From Pseudoclavibacter sp. RFBB5 (lineage in GTDB: Bacteria; Actinomycetota; Actinomycetes; Actinomycetales; Microbacteriaceae), in NCBI RefSeq assembly GCF_002931555.1, contig NZ_PSTZ01000010.1, forward strand, positions 124,001 through 188,000: a stretch of 64,000 bases of DNA, read 5' to 3'. Below are positions 19,613 to 28,193 of this stretch, one piece after another. The notes beneath the pieces are model-generated. The model was not told the DNA's origin. It saw only the letters and a list, made by a program, of their open reading frames with translations, and did not search any database. The position numbers and the translations under genes are program-made. Numbering within the stretch: the stretch's first letter is position 1; each line of letters opens with the position of its first letter.

Positions 19613-20005
19613 ATGACCGCCGCCCCGTCCCCAGATGTCGACGCCTACTTCGCCGAGCTCGAGCATCCGCTGAAGGGCGTCGCGGTTGGCCTGCGCGAGT
19701 TGCTCCTCGACGCGCACCCCGCCGTCGTCGAGAGCATCAAGTGGAAGGCACCGAACTACGAGGTCGCCGACGACTTCGCCACCCTCAACCTGCGGCGACC
19801 GACAGCCGTGCAGCTCGTGCTCCACACAGGCGCGAAAGTGAAGCCCGAGCATCCGGAGATCGTGGTCTCCGCTCCCCCGAAGCCGCTCACGTGGCCCGGC
19901 CGGAACCGGGCCGTCGCGTCGTTCTCGAGCCTCGCCGAGTTCGGGGACGCCCGCGATTCGCTGGCCGACATCGTGGGGTCCTGGGCCGAGCAGGTCGAGG
20001 CCTGA
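19613..20005 (+). CDS. DUF1801 domain protein
   Basis: This is a 130-residue DUF1801 (YdhG/YdeI-like) protein. WKAPNYEVADDFATLNLR and LHTGAKVKPEHPEI fit the family core, a small alpha/beta fold found as stand-alone cytosolic proteins. No catalytic residues are known for the family. It lies between an SDR gene and the convergent deacetylase, with no clear operon partner. Confidence 0.8.
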   Translation: MTAAPSPDVDAYFAELEHPLKGVAVGLRELLLDAHPAVVESIKWKAPNYEVADDFATLNLRRPTAVQLVLHTGAKVKPEHPEIVVSAPPKPLTWPGRNRAVASFSSLAEFGDARDSLADIVGSWAEQVEA

Positions 20006-20048
20006 CCGACCGCGGACCCTGCAGCGTGCGACCCCAGAGCGGCGCCGA

Positions 20049-21707
20049 TCAGCGCGCCGAGGTGTAGCTGTTCCCCGCGGCCGGGACGCCGCCGAAGATC
20101 TGGTCGATGGTGACGAGCACGAACCCTCGGTCGTGCAGGCCCGTGAGGATCTCGGGCACCGCACCCACCGTCGAGTCGTGGATGTCGTGCATGAGAATGA
20201 TCGAGCCCGCCTCGGCCTCGTTCGCTCCGCGATCGACGATCGTCTCGTGCGGCGGCCCCTCCCAGTCGAGGGTGTCGATGTCCCAGAGGATCGAGGGCAT
20301 GCCGACCTTCGTGAGCACACGCGCGTCGACGTCGCCGTACGGGGGCCGGAAGACGCTCGGCCGCTCGCCGGTCGCGGCGAGGATGGCGTCGTTCGTCTTC
20401 TTGACCTCTTCCTCGATCTTCTTGTCGTCGAGGGTCGTGAACTGCGGATGCGACCACGAGTGGTTGCCGAGCTGGTGCCCGTCGTCGTCGATCTGCCGTG
20501 CGATCTCCGGATAGCGCTGCACGTTCGGGCCGACGAGGAAGAAGGTGGCGGTCGCGTCCTGCTCGCGGAGCTGCCCGAGCAGGGTCTCCGTGATCGGCGC
20601 TGGTCCGTCGTCGAAGGTGAGGGCGACGCACGCGAACAGCTCGCAGTTGACGTCGCGCTCCCCCGCCAGCGGCCGTTCGCCAGCGAGCAGCGGCTGCGGC
20701 GTCGCGGAGGCCGCGACGAGCTCGCGGCCGAGGTCCGTGAGCATGGGGGCCGCCGCATCTGCTGCGATGTGGATGCTCGGGAAGCGGTGCGAGATCGGCT
20801 CGCCGACCACCAGCGTCGTCTCGCCGTCCGGGGAGATCGGCGGGGCCGCGTCCGCGCCGCCGGACACATCCATCTCGGGGGTGAGCAGACCGGCGGGGAT
20901 GCCTATGCGCAGCCCGCCGTCTGGCGTCGGCGTGACGTCGGCGAAGCCCTGCGCGAGCACGGCGGCGTTGGTCTCGCTCGGCGGCGCGACCTGCGTGTCC
21001 CAGAGCGCTCCGAGCTCGCGGCGCGCGGCGAGCACGAGCTCGTTCCAGATCGAGAGCGCCGCGTCTGCCGTGATGACGTCGGCCCCGCCTGCTTGCTGCG
21101 CCGTGGCCGTGTCGGCGAAGAACACGAAGCTCTCGTCGCGGGTCACGGCCGGCGTCGCGCCGACGGTGCCCTCGACGACGCGCACGCGCTCACCGAACTC
21201 GCTGCCACTCGCCACCACGATCTCGCAGGTGATGACCAGCGCCTCCCCTTCGGTGGCGCCTCCCTGCGCGAGCACTTCCGCCGCGGGGGTACTGCTCGAG
21301 CCTGCTTCGCAGCCGCGGTTGCCGAGCCCGGCACCGGCCGCGGCGGCCTCCGGCTCGTAGACCGTGCCGAGACGTGATGCGAACGCGCCGACGGTGTCGA
21401 TGACGAGCAAGCGGATGCGCGTGTTCAGGTCGGTCTGGCCCGGCACCTCCGTCCACCTCGCGTCCACCGCCGGCGCCGAATCGCGGATGCGGTAGTGATC
21501 GAGCGGGGTCGCGCCAGCCTCCGCGCCGGCGACGTCGCCGGTGGTCTCGTCGAAGCTCGTGACGGCGGCGCGCACGGGCGGCTGCCAGGCGAGATCGGGT
21601 GCTGGCGTGCAGGCCGCGAGCGCGAAGGTGGCAACGCCGAGCATCGCGACGCCGAGAAGGCGGCGGACGGGGCGGCGCTTGGAGCCCTGTCGGGTCGCAT
21701 CCGTCAT
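20049..21707 (-). CDS. lipoprotein polysaccharide deacetylase (NodB domain)
   Basis: This is a 552-residue exported protein. A charged N-terminus, hydrophobic stretch and lipobox FALAAC (Cys about 33) mark a lipoprotein. About 300 residues of an extracellular DUF3298-like region follow. The C-terminal NodB domain has TFDDGP, HSWSH (metal histidines), RPPYG and DIDTLDW, the five conserved carbohydrate-esterase-4 blocks. It should de-N-acetylate peptidoglycan or another wall glycan at the cell surface. The ATG at 21707 overlaps the stop of the upstream membrane protein gene by four bases; a longer open frame upstream is a shadow of that gene. Confidence 0.9.
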   Translation of the reverse strand: MTDATRQGSKRRPVRRLLGVAMLGVATFALAACTPAPDLAWQPPVRAAVTSFDETTGDVAGAEAGATPLDHYRIRDSAPAVDARWTEVPGQTDLNTRIRLLVIDTVGAFASRLGTVYEPEAAAAGAGLGNRGCEAGSSSTPAAEVLAQGGATEGEALVITCEIVVASGSEFGERVRVVEGTVGATPAVTRDESFVFFADTATAQQAGGADVITADAALSIWNELVLAARRELGALWDTQVAPPSETNAAVLAQGFADVTPTPDGGLRIGIPAGLLTPEMDVSGGADAAPPISPDGETTLVVGEPISHRFPSIHIAADAAAPMLTDLGRELVAASATPQPLLAGERPLAGERDVNCELFACVALTFDDGPAPITETLLGQLREQDATATFFLVGPNVQRYPEIARQIDDDGHQLGNHSWSHPQFTTLDDKKIEEEVKKTNDAILAATGERPSVFRPPYGDVDARVLTKVGMPSILWDIDTLDWEGPPHETIVDRGANEAEAGSIILMHDIHDSTVGAVPEILTGLHDRGFVLVTIDQIFGGVPAAGNSYTSAR

Positions 21708-22366
21708 GCGACTGGCCCGCCGATGCTCTCGAGGATCTGGGCGATCGCCGGACGGTAGCGGTCGAGGTCGTCGGCGCTGGCGCTGAACTGCACCGACGCG
21801 TTCGGCGAGACGGCGCCCGGGCTCGACACGGCCGCGGCCCCGACCATCACACCGGGTGCGCCCTGCCCCTCGGCGGCGGGCTGCCCGTACTCGTAGCTGC
21901 CATGGCGAACCGAGAGCCCGTCCTTCGGGGCCTCGTCGATCCAGAACAGGCTGCCGAGCCCGGAGGTCAGGGCCCCCTCCGGCACCTGGCCGTCGCGCAC
22001 GAGCGATTCGGCGGCCTCCACGGCTGCGGCGTCGGAGGCATCCACCATGGACAGCGGCTGCGCCGGCACCCGCAGGGTGATCTCGAGGCGCGCATCCGGG
22101 CTGCGAAGCGTGACGACATCTGTTCCGAAGTAGTGGGGCACGATGACCCACCCGGTCGGCGCGACGACCGAGACTCCCGTCCCCTCGCCGCCCACAGCGA
22201 CCGTCTCGTCGGCTTCCGCCGCTCGGCTCGTCATCTGCGTGAGCAGCGAGCCGCCGAAGAAGAACCCGAGCACCGCGAGCGCAGCGACGAGCACGACGCT
22301 GAGCGCGACGTACAGCCAGGGGCTGCTGCGCGTGCGCTCGGGGGCGGCGTGATGCGGGGGCGTCAT
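21704..22366 (-). CDS. single-pass membrane protein of unknown function
   Basis: From ATG 22366 (GGAG seven bases upstream) it is 220 residues; a frame extends to 22444. A short Pro/His-rich cytoplasmic leader precedes one transmembrane helix (PWLYVALSVVLVAALAVLGFFF). The extracellular domain has no cysteines and no known catalytic motif; the repeated hydrophobic strands (VVAPTGWVIVPHYFGTDVVTLRS) suggest a beta-rich fold seen in many actinobacterial surface proteins. It is coupled to the polysaccharide deacetylase, so it may present or regulate that enzyme. Confidence 0.75.
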   Translation of the reverse strand: MTPPHHAAPERTRSSPWLYVALSVVLVAALAVLGFFFGGSLLTQMTSRAAEADETVAVGGEGTGVSVVAPTGWVIVPHYFGTDVVTLRSPDARLEITLRVPAQPLSMVDASDAAAVEAAESLVRDGQVPEGALTSGLGSLFWIDEAPKDGLSVRHGSYEYGQPAAEGQGAPGVMVGAAAVSSPGAVSPNASVQFSASADDLDRYRPAIAQILESIGGPVA

Positions 22367-22517
22367 CGGAGGCTCCGGACTGTCGGGGGCGCGGACGGAT
22401 GCACCCAGGCTACTGACTCGAGGGCCCATCCGATCGGTTCTCACGCGAAAGTTCGTGCCCCTCGCTGCGCCGGGGGCGGACCTGTGGTCGCTTCACCGGC
22501 GCGGGAGCGACCACAAC

Positions 22518-23132
22518 TCACTCCTGGTCTCGCGAGGGGAGGCGGTCTCGGAGGGCGGCGAGGAGGACATCGAGGGCCAGCTCGAACGAGCGCTCGACGC
22601 GTTCTGGCCCCGATCGAGAGCCGGCGAGGAGCTTCCCGAAGAGCTGGGTGGGCGCCTCCGGCTGCCAGACCTGTTCCGGCGATGCAAGCTCGAGGCCGAA
22701 ACCCAGCGCGAACGCGTCGATCATGCCGACGAGGGTGAGGATCTCGTCGTCGGGGAATCCGCCGGACTGCAGCGCCACGGCGAGGTCGTCGTAGGCGTCG
22801 ATCACCGTCGGGCTCGTGATGGTCTTCCCGATGAGGAAGGGGAGGAGCGCCGGATGGTCGGCGTACATGCGCCGCTGTCGGCGCACGACATCCTCCACGA
22901 ACGCGTCCCACGGTTGATCGGCGGGCAGCGTGCGATACCGCTCGACGAGGCGGCCACGCATGAGCTCGACGATGTCGTCGAGCCCGGAGACGTGCTTGTA
23001 CAGCGATGACGGCCGCACGCCCAGCTTGCGGGCGATGGCGTTGACGCCGAACGGCTCGGCTCCCTCGACCAGCTCGAGGCCGGCGTCCGCGATGAGGGTC
23101 GGCGTGAGGCCCACGATCCTACGTCCGTCCAT
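22518..23132 (-). CDS. TetR family transcriptional regulator
   Basis: This is a 204-residue one-component repressor. The HTH is FGVNAIARKLGVRPSSLYKHVSGLDDIVEL, followed by a TetR_C-like ligand domain. It is divergent from an MFS transporter-amidohydrolase operon. The 215-bp intergenic region contains a long perfect palindrome that is the probable operator, so it likely represses that operon and perhaps itself until a ligand binds. Confidence 0.9.
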   Translation of the reverse strand: MDGRRIVGLTPTLIADAGLELVEGAEPFGVNAIARKLGVRPSSLYKHVSGLDDIVELMRGRLVERYRTLPADQPWDAFVEDVVRRQRRMYADHPALLPFLIGKTITSPTVIDAYDDLAVALQSGGFPDDEILTLVGMIDAFALGFGLELASPEQVWQPEAPTQLFGKLLAGSRSGPERVERSFELALDVLLAALRDRLPSRDQE

Positions 23133-23234
23133 CCACTCGCTCCTTCGCGCGCTGCGACGTTGTGCATCCCGATTCGGGCATTCGAGGAAAATGTTCGGGA
23201 TGACTACCGCTCGAGCCCGTCTCCGTGCATACTA

Positions 23235-23266
23235 GCGAACACCATTCACTGGCGAATGGTGTTCGC
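23235..23266. promoter_or_regulatory. palindromic TetR operator candidate
   Basis: Perfect inverted repeat: left arm GCGAACACCATTC (23235-23247), six-base spacer, right arm GAATGGTGTTCGC (23254-23266). It lies 102 bp before the TetR start and 81 bp before the MFS start, in the divergent promoter region. Arm length and placement are typical of TetR operators. Confidence 0.75.
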
Positions 23267-23347
23267 CAAACGTTCGTCTCCACGACGCATCACGACTCTG
23301 CACGCAGCGACCCGGCCCCGGCCGAGCCCAGACCCCACTGGAGCCCC

Positions 23348-24610
23348 ATGACAACTGCAGCCGAACTCAGCACCCGGGTGCCCCTGCGCTTCGCGCCGGC
23401 CTCCGCGACGTTCGCCATCGCGATCGCGGGGTACCTCGCCGTGAACCTGTCGCCCTACATGATCAGCGCGGCGCAGGATGCGGTTGGCCTCGACGTCCTC
23501 GCCGCGAGCTGGCTCGTCACGGGCACGCTCCTCCTGACCGCCCTCGCAGGCCTTGCCGCCGCGGGCCTCTGCGCCGGGGCTCGCCGCCACCAGGTCGCCC
23601 GCATCGGGCTCGGCATCGCGACGCTCGGCTTCCTCGCTGCGGCCCTCGTCCCGGCGCTCACCATTCCCGGGCTGCTGATCGGCGGCATCGGAGCGGGCGG
23701 CGCCGTGGCCTCGGCGGGGGCGGCGATGGCGTCGTTCCGGAACCCAGACCGCGTTGCGGGCTGGAACGGCTTCGCGAACCGAGGCGTCATCACGATCGTC
23801 CTCGCAGTCCTCCCCATCCTCGGACTCGCGCCCCTCAACGTCTTCGGGGCGCTCGCCCTCTTCTCAGCCATCGGACTGGTGATGACGAAGTGGCTCCCCC
23901 GCGCACCCATCCTCGACCCCGGCGCCAGCCTCGGAACAGCAGGGGCCGCCACGGGTGAGGCCATGCCCATCGAGATCCCGCCGACCGGCACGATTCGCAC
24001 GCAGAGCGCGGCGCCCTCGCGGCTCCTCACGATCAGCGGCTTCGGGCTCCTCATCGTCTTCGCGCTCTGGGCGGTCAGCGAGGACTCCCTCTGGGCCATG
24101 ATCGGCATAATCGGCGCTGAGACCAGCGGCCTGACGCCGGAGGGGCTGGGCATCGCCCTCTCCGGCGCTACCGCCGGCGGGCTCCTCGGTTCGCTCGCGC
24201 TCATGGCGGTCGGCAACCGCCTCGGCCGTGCCGTCCCGCTTGTTGTCCTGCTGGTGCTGGGCGGCATCCTCAAGATCGTGCAGGGCACGCTCACCAACGA
24301 GACGGCGCTCATCGTGGCGTTCGTCGCCTGGAACTCGATCTACGCCGTCGCGTTCATGTACTTCCTGTCGACGGCGGCGGCGCTGGATGCTCGCGGCCGC
24401 TGGTCGGGTCCGCTGCTGTCGGTGTACCTCGTCGGCTCGGCCCTCACGCCCCTCATCGGCGCCAGCCTGAGCGAGCTCCTCGGCGCGCAGGGCTTCACGC
24501 TGGCGCTCGGCATCACGAGCTTCGTCCTCGCCGTACCGACCGGCATCATCGCCGCCATCTCCACTCGCACCGAACGATCCATCCCGAACACCGCGGAGGC
24601 ACTCGTATGA
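23348..24610 (+). CDS. MFS transporter
   Basis: This is a 420-residue polytopic protein with about twelve hydrophobic segments in two halves separated by a cytoplasmic loop (WLPRAPILDPG to TIRTQSAAPSR). RNPDRVAGWNGF lies at the loop after helix 4-5. ATG at 23348 is chosen; the frame is open upstream across the operator, which is unlikely to be coding. It overlaps the amidohydrolase gene by four bases. It could import the amidohydrolase substrate or export its product. Confidence 0.88.
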   Translation: MTTAAELSTRVPLRFAPASATFAIAIAGYLAVNLSPYMISAAQDAVGLDVLAASWLVTGTLLLTALAGLAAAGLCAGARRHQVARIGLGIATLGFLAAALVPALTIPGLLIGGIGAGGAVASAGAAMASFRNPDRVAGWNGFANRGVITIVLAVLPILGLAPLNVFGALALFSAIGLVMTKWLPRAPILDPGASLGTAGAATGEAMPIEIPPTGTIRTQSAAPSRLLTISGFGLLIVFALWAVSEDSLWAMIGIIGAETSGLTPEGLGIALSGATAGGLLGSLALMAVGNRLGRAVPLVVLLVLGGILKIVQGTLTNETALIVAFVAWNSIYAVAFMYFLSTAAALDARGRWSGPLLSVYLVGSALTPLIGASLSELLGAQGFTLALGITSFVLAVPTGIIAAISTRTERSIPNTAEALV

Positions 24611-26253
24611 CCACCACCCTCTACCTGAACGGCCGCGTCTTCCAGGGCACCGCATCCGCTGACCCCATGGATGCCGCGGATGCCGCGGACCCGAGCGCGT
24701 TTGTCGTGCGCGATGGCAAGTTCGCGTTCGTCGGCGACGAGGCGGATGCTCGTGCCTTCGCTGCGGAGCCAGACGCGACGGTGGACCTCGGCGGGCAGCT
24801 GGTGCTCCCGGGCATCACGGATGCGCACACGCACCTCGTCATGATGGGCGAGGCGCTTGGCCAGGTCGGGCTCACGGACGCGCGCGACCTCGCCGAGGTC
24901 CAGCGCCTGCTCGCGGAGGCTCGGGCCGCTGACCCGGATGCGAGGGTCCTTCGGGGTCGGGGTTGGCTCTTCGACTCGATCCCCGGCGGCGCCCCGACAG
25001 CGGCGATGATCGACGAGGTCGTGGCCGATGTGCCCGTGTACCTCGACGCCAACGACTACCACTCGTGCTGGGTGAACAGCGCGGCGCTGCGCGAGCTCGG
25101 CATCACTCGTGAGACGCCGGACCCGAGCGGCGGCCGCATCGAGCGCGACGCCGACGGGGAGCCGAACGGCATGCTCTACGAGACCGCCGCGGTCGAGTAC
25201 GCGTGGGTGCAGCGCGACCTCGCGATGACCGACGCCGACCGCGACGCCGCCGTTGAACGCGTGCTCGCCGCCTACAGTGAGGCCGGGGTGACGGGAGTCG
25301 TCGACATGGCGCTCAACGAGGTCGCCCTCGATGCGCTGCAGCGCGCCGCCGACCGCCGTGACGGCCAGCTTCCGCTGCGGGTCGCCGCGCACTGGCTCGT
25401 ATCCAATGCCGACGACGATGTTGCGAACCTCGAGCAGGTCGAGCGCGCCAGAGCGCTCGCGACCAAGTACGCGTCGCCGTGGCTGCGGGTCGTCGGCATC
25501 AAGCTCATCCTCGACGGCACGATCGACGCCTGTACGGCGGCGATGAGCCAGCCGTACTCGGACGGGTCGAACGCCGACGCCATCTGGCCGGTGGAACGTC
25601 TGCTCCCCGTGGTCGCGGCCGCTGATGCGGCTGGCCTGCAGATCGCGATGCACGCCATCGGAGACGCCGCGAGCACGATGGCACTGGATGCGCTCGAGCA
25701 CGCGTTCGTGGCGAACGGCGACATCGTGCGTCGGCACCGCATCGAGCACCTCGAGTACGCCGCACCCGGCACGGCGGAGCGCATGGCGGCGCTCGGCATA
25801 ACCGCATCCATGCAGCCCGTGCACGCCGACCCCGCGATCCTCGGCAATTGGATCGCGCAGCTCGACGACGACCGTGTGGAGCGCGGCTTCGCGTGGCACG
25901 AGTACGAGGATGCGCAGGCGACGCTGGCGTTCTCGACGGATGCGCCCACCGCTCCGTACGGTCCGCTCGCGAACCTCTACGTCGCAGCGACCCGCGAGTC
26001 GGCGCTCGACCCTGCTTTCCCTGCCGCGCAGGTACTTGGGCGCACGGTGCCGATCGAGCGCGCGATCGTGCACGCGACGCGGGATGCGGCAGCCTCGGTT
26101 GGTGACGCGAGCTGGCGGGGCAAGATCCGCGAGGGCTTCGCTGCCGACTTCTTCGTCGTCGACACAGACGTGCTGAGCGAGCCCGCCGCGAGCCTGCTCA
26201 CGGCGCGGACGGTGCTGACGGTTGTCGGCGGGCGGGTGACGTTCGAGGCGTGA
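24607..26253 (+). CDS. amidohydrolase family protein (YtcJ-like)
   Basis: This is a 548-residue metal-dependent hydrolase of amidohydrolase family 3. [11 protein letters not shown] holds the first HxH metal pair, the middle contains [17 protein letters not shown] typical of YtcJ proteins, HAIGDAAS and HRIEHLEYA give the later histidines, and [13 protein letters not shown] the final Asp. Substrates of characterised relatives include N-substituted amides and formamides; none can be assigned here. The start overlaps the transporter stop by four bases. Together with TetR this looks like a ligand-induced uptake-and-hydrolysis or resistance unit. Confidence 0.88.
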   Translation: MTTTLYLNGRVFQGTASADPMDAADAADPSAFVVRDGKFAFVGDEADARAFAAEPDATVDLGGQLVLPGITDAHTHLVMMGEALGQVGLTDARDLAEVQRLLAEARAADPDARVLRGRGWLFDSIPGGAPTAAMIDEVVADVPVYLDANDYHSCWVNSAALRELGITRETPDPSGGRIERDADGEPNGMLYETAAVEYAWVQRDLAMTDADRDAAVERVLAAYSEAGVTGVVDMALNEVALDALQRAADRRDGQLPLRVAAHWLVSNADDDVANLEQVERARALATKYASPWLRVVGIKLILDGTIDACTAAMSQPYSDGSNADAIWPVERLLPVVAAADAAGLQIAMHAIGDAASTMALDALEHAFVANGDIVRRHRIEHLEYAAPGTAERMAALGITASMQPVHADPAILGNWIAQLDDDRVERGFAWHEYEDAQATLAFSTDAPTAPYGPLANLYVAATRESALDPAFPAAQVLGRTVPIERAIVHATRDAAASVGDASWRGKIREGFAADFFVVDTDVLSEPAASLLTARTVLTVVGGRVTFEA

Positions 26254-26362
26254 GGTCGCGCCTAACCGAGGACAGGTGATCGCGCAGAAACGGGGTCAGG
26301 ACCACACGGGAAGCAGCGCTGGCCGCCCCAAGTGTGCGCACAGGAGCGAGTACTCGCCCCGC

Positions 26363-26620
26363 CTACTTGTCGTGGACCTCACGCCGGTGGCCAGCGTGAA
26401 CGATCACCACGGTCAAGACGTCGTCCTGAATGCGATACAGCACGCGGCAATCACCGGTCCGAACGCGCCACTCAGGGCGTCCGGTGAGCTTCTTCGCGGC
26501 AGGTGGTCGCGGGTCCTCCGCGAGCAGCTCGACCGCGGCCTGGATGCGACGCTTCGCTTCCGGCGGGAGCTTCTTGATGGCTCTGGCCGCCGCCGGGAGG
26601 ACCAGGATCTGGTAGCTCAC
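26363..26620 (-). CDS. RelE/ParE-type toxin
   Basis: This is an 85-residue basic protein of the RelE/ParE fold. MSYQILVLPAAARAIKKLP, AKKLTGRPEWRVRTGDCRVLYRI and VVIVHAGHRREVHDK are the usual core, with the Arg-rich centre and the C-terminal HRREVY-like tail of RelE ribonucleases. The start overlaps the antitoxin stop by four bases, the standard antitoxin-first layout. It most likely cleaves mRNA at the ribosome. Confidence 0.92.
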   Translation of the reverse strand: MSYQILVLPAAARAIKKLPPEAKRRIQAAVELLAEDPRPPAAKKLTGRPEWRVRTGDCRVLYRIQDDVLTVVIVHAGHRREVHDK

Positions 26621-26880
26621 AGAGCGAGGCCGAGGTCACGCTTGACGGCATCCCACGGAATCGGCTCCTCCCCCAGCGCCTCGGTCTCTTCCCACGCAGC
26701 GTCCACTGCTCGAATGTCCGCGAGTTCCTCTGCGTCCTCGAGGAGCTGCTGCAACTGGGCGGCGTCGATCACGGCCGCGACGGGCCGGTTCCGCCGAGTC
26801 AGGTACACGGGCTCGAGGCGCGCGTCGTCGATGATCGAGGCCAGGCGAGCACGGGCATCGGTGATAGCGATCTGACTCAT
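26617..26880 (-). CDS. Phd/YefM-type antitoxin
   Basis: This is an 87-residue protein starting MSQIAITDARARLASIIDDARLEPVYLTRRNRPVAAVID, the Phd/YefM DNA-binding fold, with an acidic C-terminal tail that would wrap the toxin. ATG at 26880 is used. Two inverted repeats just upstream (26890-26934) are candidate operators for the auto-regulation expected of such pairs. Confidence 0.9.
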   Translation of the reverse strand: MSQIAITDARARLASIIDDARLEPVYLTRRNRPVAAVIDAAQLQQLLEDAEELADIRAVDAAWEETEALGEEPIPWDAVKRDLGLAL

Positions 26881-26889
26881 GGGGACAGC

Positions 26890-26934
26890 GTACGTCGAAT
26901 CGAAGAAAACGTACAGAGTGCGCGATAATGCACT
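26890..26934. promoter_or_regulatory. candidate operators of the toxin-antitoxin pair
   Basis: Two adjacent inverted repeats upstream of the antitoxin start: GTACGT (26890-26895) with ACGTAC (26909-26914), and AGTGC (26917-26921) with GCACT (26930-26934). Placement fits antitoxin-controlled autorepression. Confidence 0.5.
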
Positions 26935-26969
26935 GAAAGTTCGAGACCAGGGAAGCGATCTGAGGTTGC

Positions 26970-27064
26970 CCCTACCCGAGCAGTTCCACACCCGCCTCCG
27001 CGACAACCGCCCGCACCTCGTCGAAGTACCGCTGCGCCTGCTCGGTGAGGGGGATCGCGGAGTT
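26970..27064 (-). pseudogene. direct repeat copy 1: orphan 3' end of a LysR gene
   Basis: A 95-bp segment matching 28194-28288 at 90 of 95 positions. Read on the minus strand it encodes NSAIPLTEQAQRYFDEVRA and continues to VELLG-stop, the same last residues as the intact LysR at 28197-29138. Of the five differences four are synonymous and one is Leu to Phe, so this copy came from a functional homologous gene rather than decaying in place. With the second copy it brackets the DUF1016 nuclease gene. No other part of a LysR gene is present here. Confidence 0.85.
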
Positions 27065-27077
27065 GAGTGCCTGAATC

Positions 27078-28140
27078 TAGTCGTTCTCGGCTACGTCGAT
27101 CGCAATCCTCGTCAGAGCCTCCTCAGCTGGCAGCGCCGCCTGGTCTGCGGGCGACAGCTCGTATCGACTGACAGCGACCGGTTGCTTCGAACCGGCCAGT
27201 GAGTACTTGACGACCGTTTCGTTCTTGTCCGCCACGAGCAGAATGCCGACAGTGGAGGCATGAACTCGGGGATCCGCATCTGCTCGTCCACGAGCGCAAC
27301 GTAGAAGCCGAGTTGTCCGGCGTCACGCGGGTCGAATTTCGTTGTCTTCAACTCAACGACCACGAATCGCACTTGCTGCCAGTTGAAGAACAGCAGGTCC
27401 ACGTAGAAGTCGTCGCCGTCCACTTCGAAGTGCACTTGCCTGCCGACGAAGGAGAACCCCGAGCCGAGTTCACGGAGCGTCTCTACGACACGAAGCGTGA
27501 GCCGCTCCTCAAGTTCGCGCTCGCTCGCGTCCGAGTCGATCGCAAGGAAATCGAGGGCATACGGATCTTTGGTGAGCTGCTGGGCAAGCTCAGAGTCGGC
27601 GCGTTTCAGCGCTGACCCGAAGTTGGATGGCGCGGCTCCAGCCCGCTCGTGCAGACGGGCCGCGATCTGGTGTTGCAGAACCGCCCGACTCCACCCATGG
27701 TGGGCATCCTGGGCGGCGTACCAGTCGCGAAGGCGTTGGTCGTCGAGCTTGTCCAGGAGCTGGATGGTGTGGCTCCAAGGCAATTGGCCAACAGGCTGTT
27801 GGCGAATTCGATCCTCGCTCGGCCAGGCTTCCGCGAGCCGACGCGCATACTTCAGGTTCGACTTCGAGAAGCCCTTCATCGTGGGGAACTCGGCGCGAAG
27901 ATCCGCCGCGAACCGGGCCAGCACACCGCTGCCCCACGACTCGGTGCGCTGCCGTTCGATGATGGTGTGCCCAATGAACCACCACAATGCGATGACTTCG
28001 GTGTTCGCCTTTCGCTGCACGACGAAGCGTGCTTCGTGCGCGCGCCGGACTACAAGGGCCAGCGTCTGTGCGTACCCGGACGGGAGTATCTCAGTCACTC
28101 CCCCAGCGTCCTCCACACCACCGACAAAACCACGCCTCAT
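27078..28140 (-). pseudogene. DUF1016/YhcG-like PDDEXK nuclease, C-terminally frameshifted
   Basis: The protein reads as a DUF1016 family nuclease: an N-terminal helical domain (ANTEVIALWWFIGHTIIERQ, MKGFSKSNLKYARRLAEAWP, QLPWSHTIQLLDKL) and a C-terminal PDDEXK domain (VDLLFFNWQQVRFVVVELKTTKFDPRDAGQLGFYVALVD) with the D...ExK metal residues. Near 27262 the frame shifts: continuing in frame gives a nonsense tail ending at 27112, while the -1 frame gives HASTVGILLVADKNETVV and the expected family ending to a TAG at 27078. A single-base deletion or sequencing error explains this. The start is uncertain (ATG 28140, GTG 28116 or 28098). The gene lies inside the 95-bp direct repeats and has lower GC than its neighbours. 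Confidence 0.8.
27787..27809. repeat. 23-bp palindromic repeat, copy 1 (within nuclease gene)
   Basis: Palindrome with arms GCCAACAG and CTGTTGGC around one base, followed by GAATTC. It recurs with one central mismatch at 28152-28174 in the same orientation. Here it falls in the conserved RQQPVGQLPW coding segment. Confidence 0.7.
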
Positions 28141-28151
28141 CGGCGCGATCC

Positions 28152-28174
28152 GCCAACAGCCTGTTGGCGAATTC
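28152..28174. repeat. 23-bp palindromic repeat, copy 2 (upstream of nuclease gene)
   Basis: Arms of nine bases (CGCCAACAG at 28151-28159, CTGTTGGCG at 28161-28169) around a single base, then GAATTC. It sits just upstream of or at the start of the nuclease gene and 20 bp inside direct repeat copy 2. One centre mismatch to the copy at 27787-27809. Confidence 0.7.
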
Positions 28175-28193
28175 CGGAGCACCCCTGACACTC

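Noticed and set aside
20049-22151. A 700-residue deacetylase start
   Set aside because: The first 148 residues overlap the membrane protein gene out of frame. ATG 21707 is followed at once by a signal peptide and lipobox.
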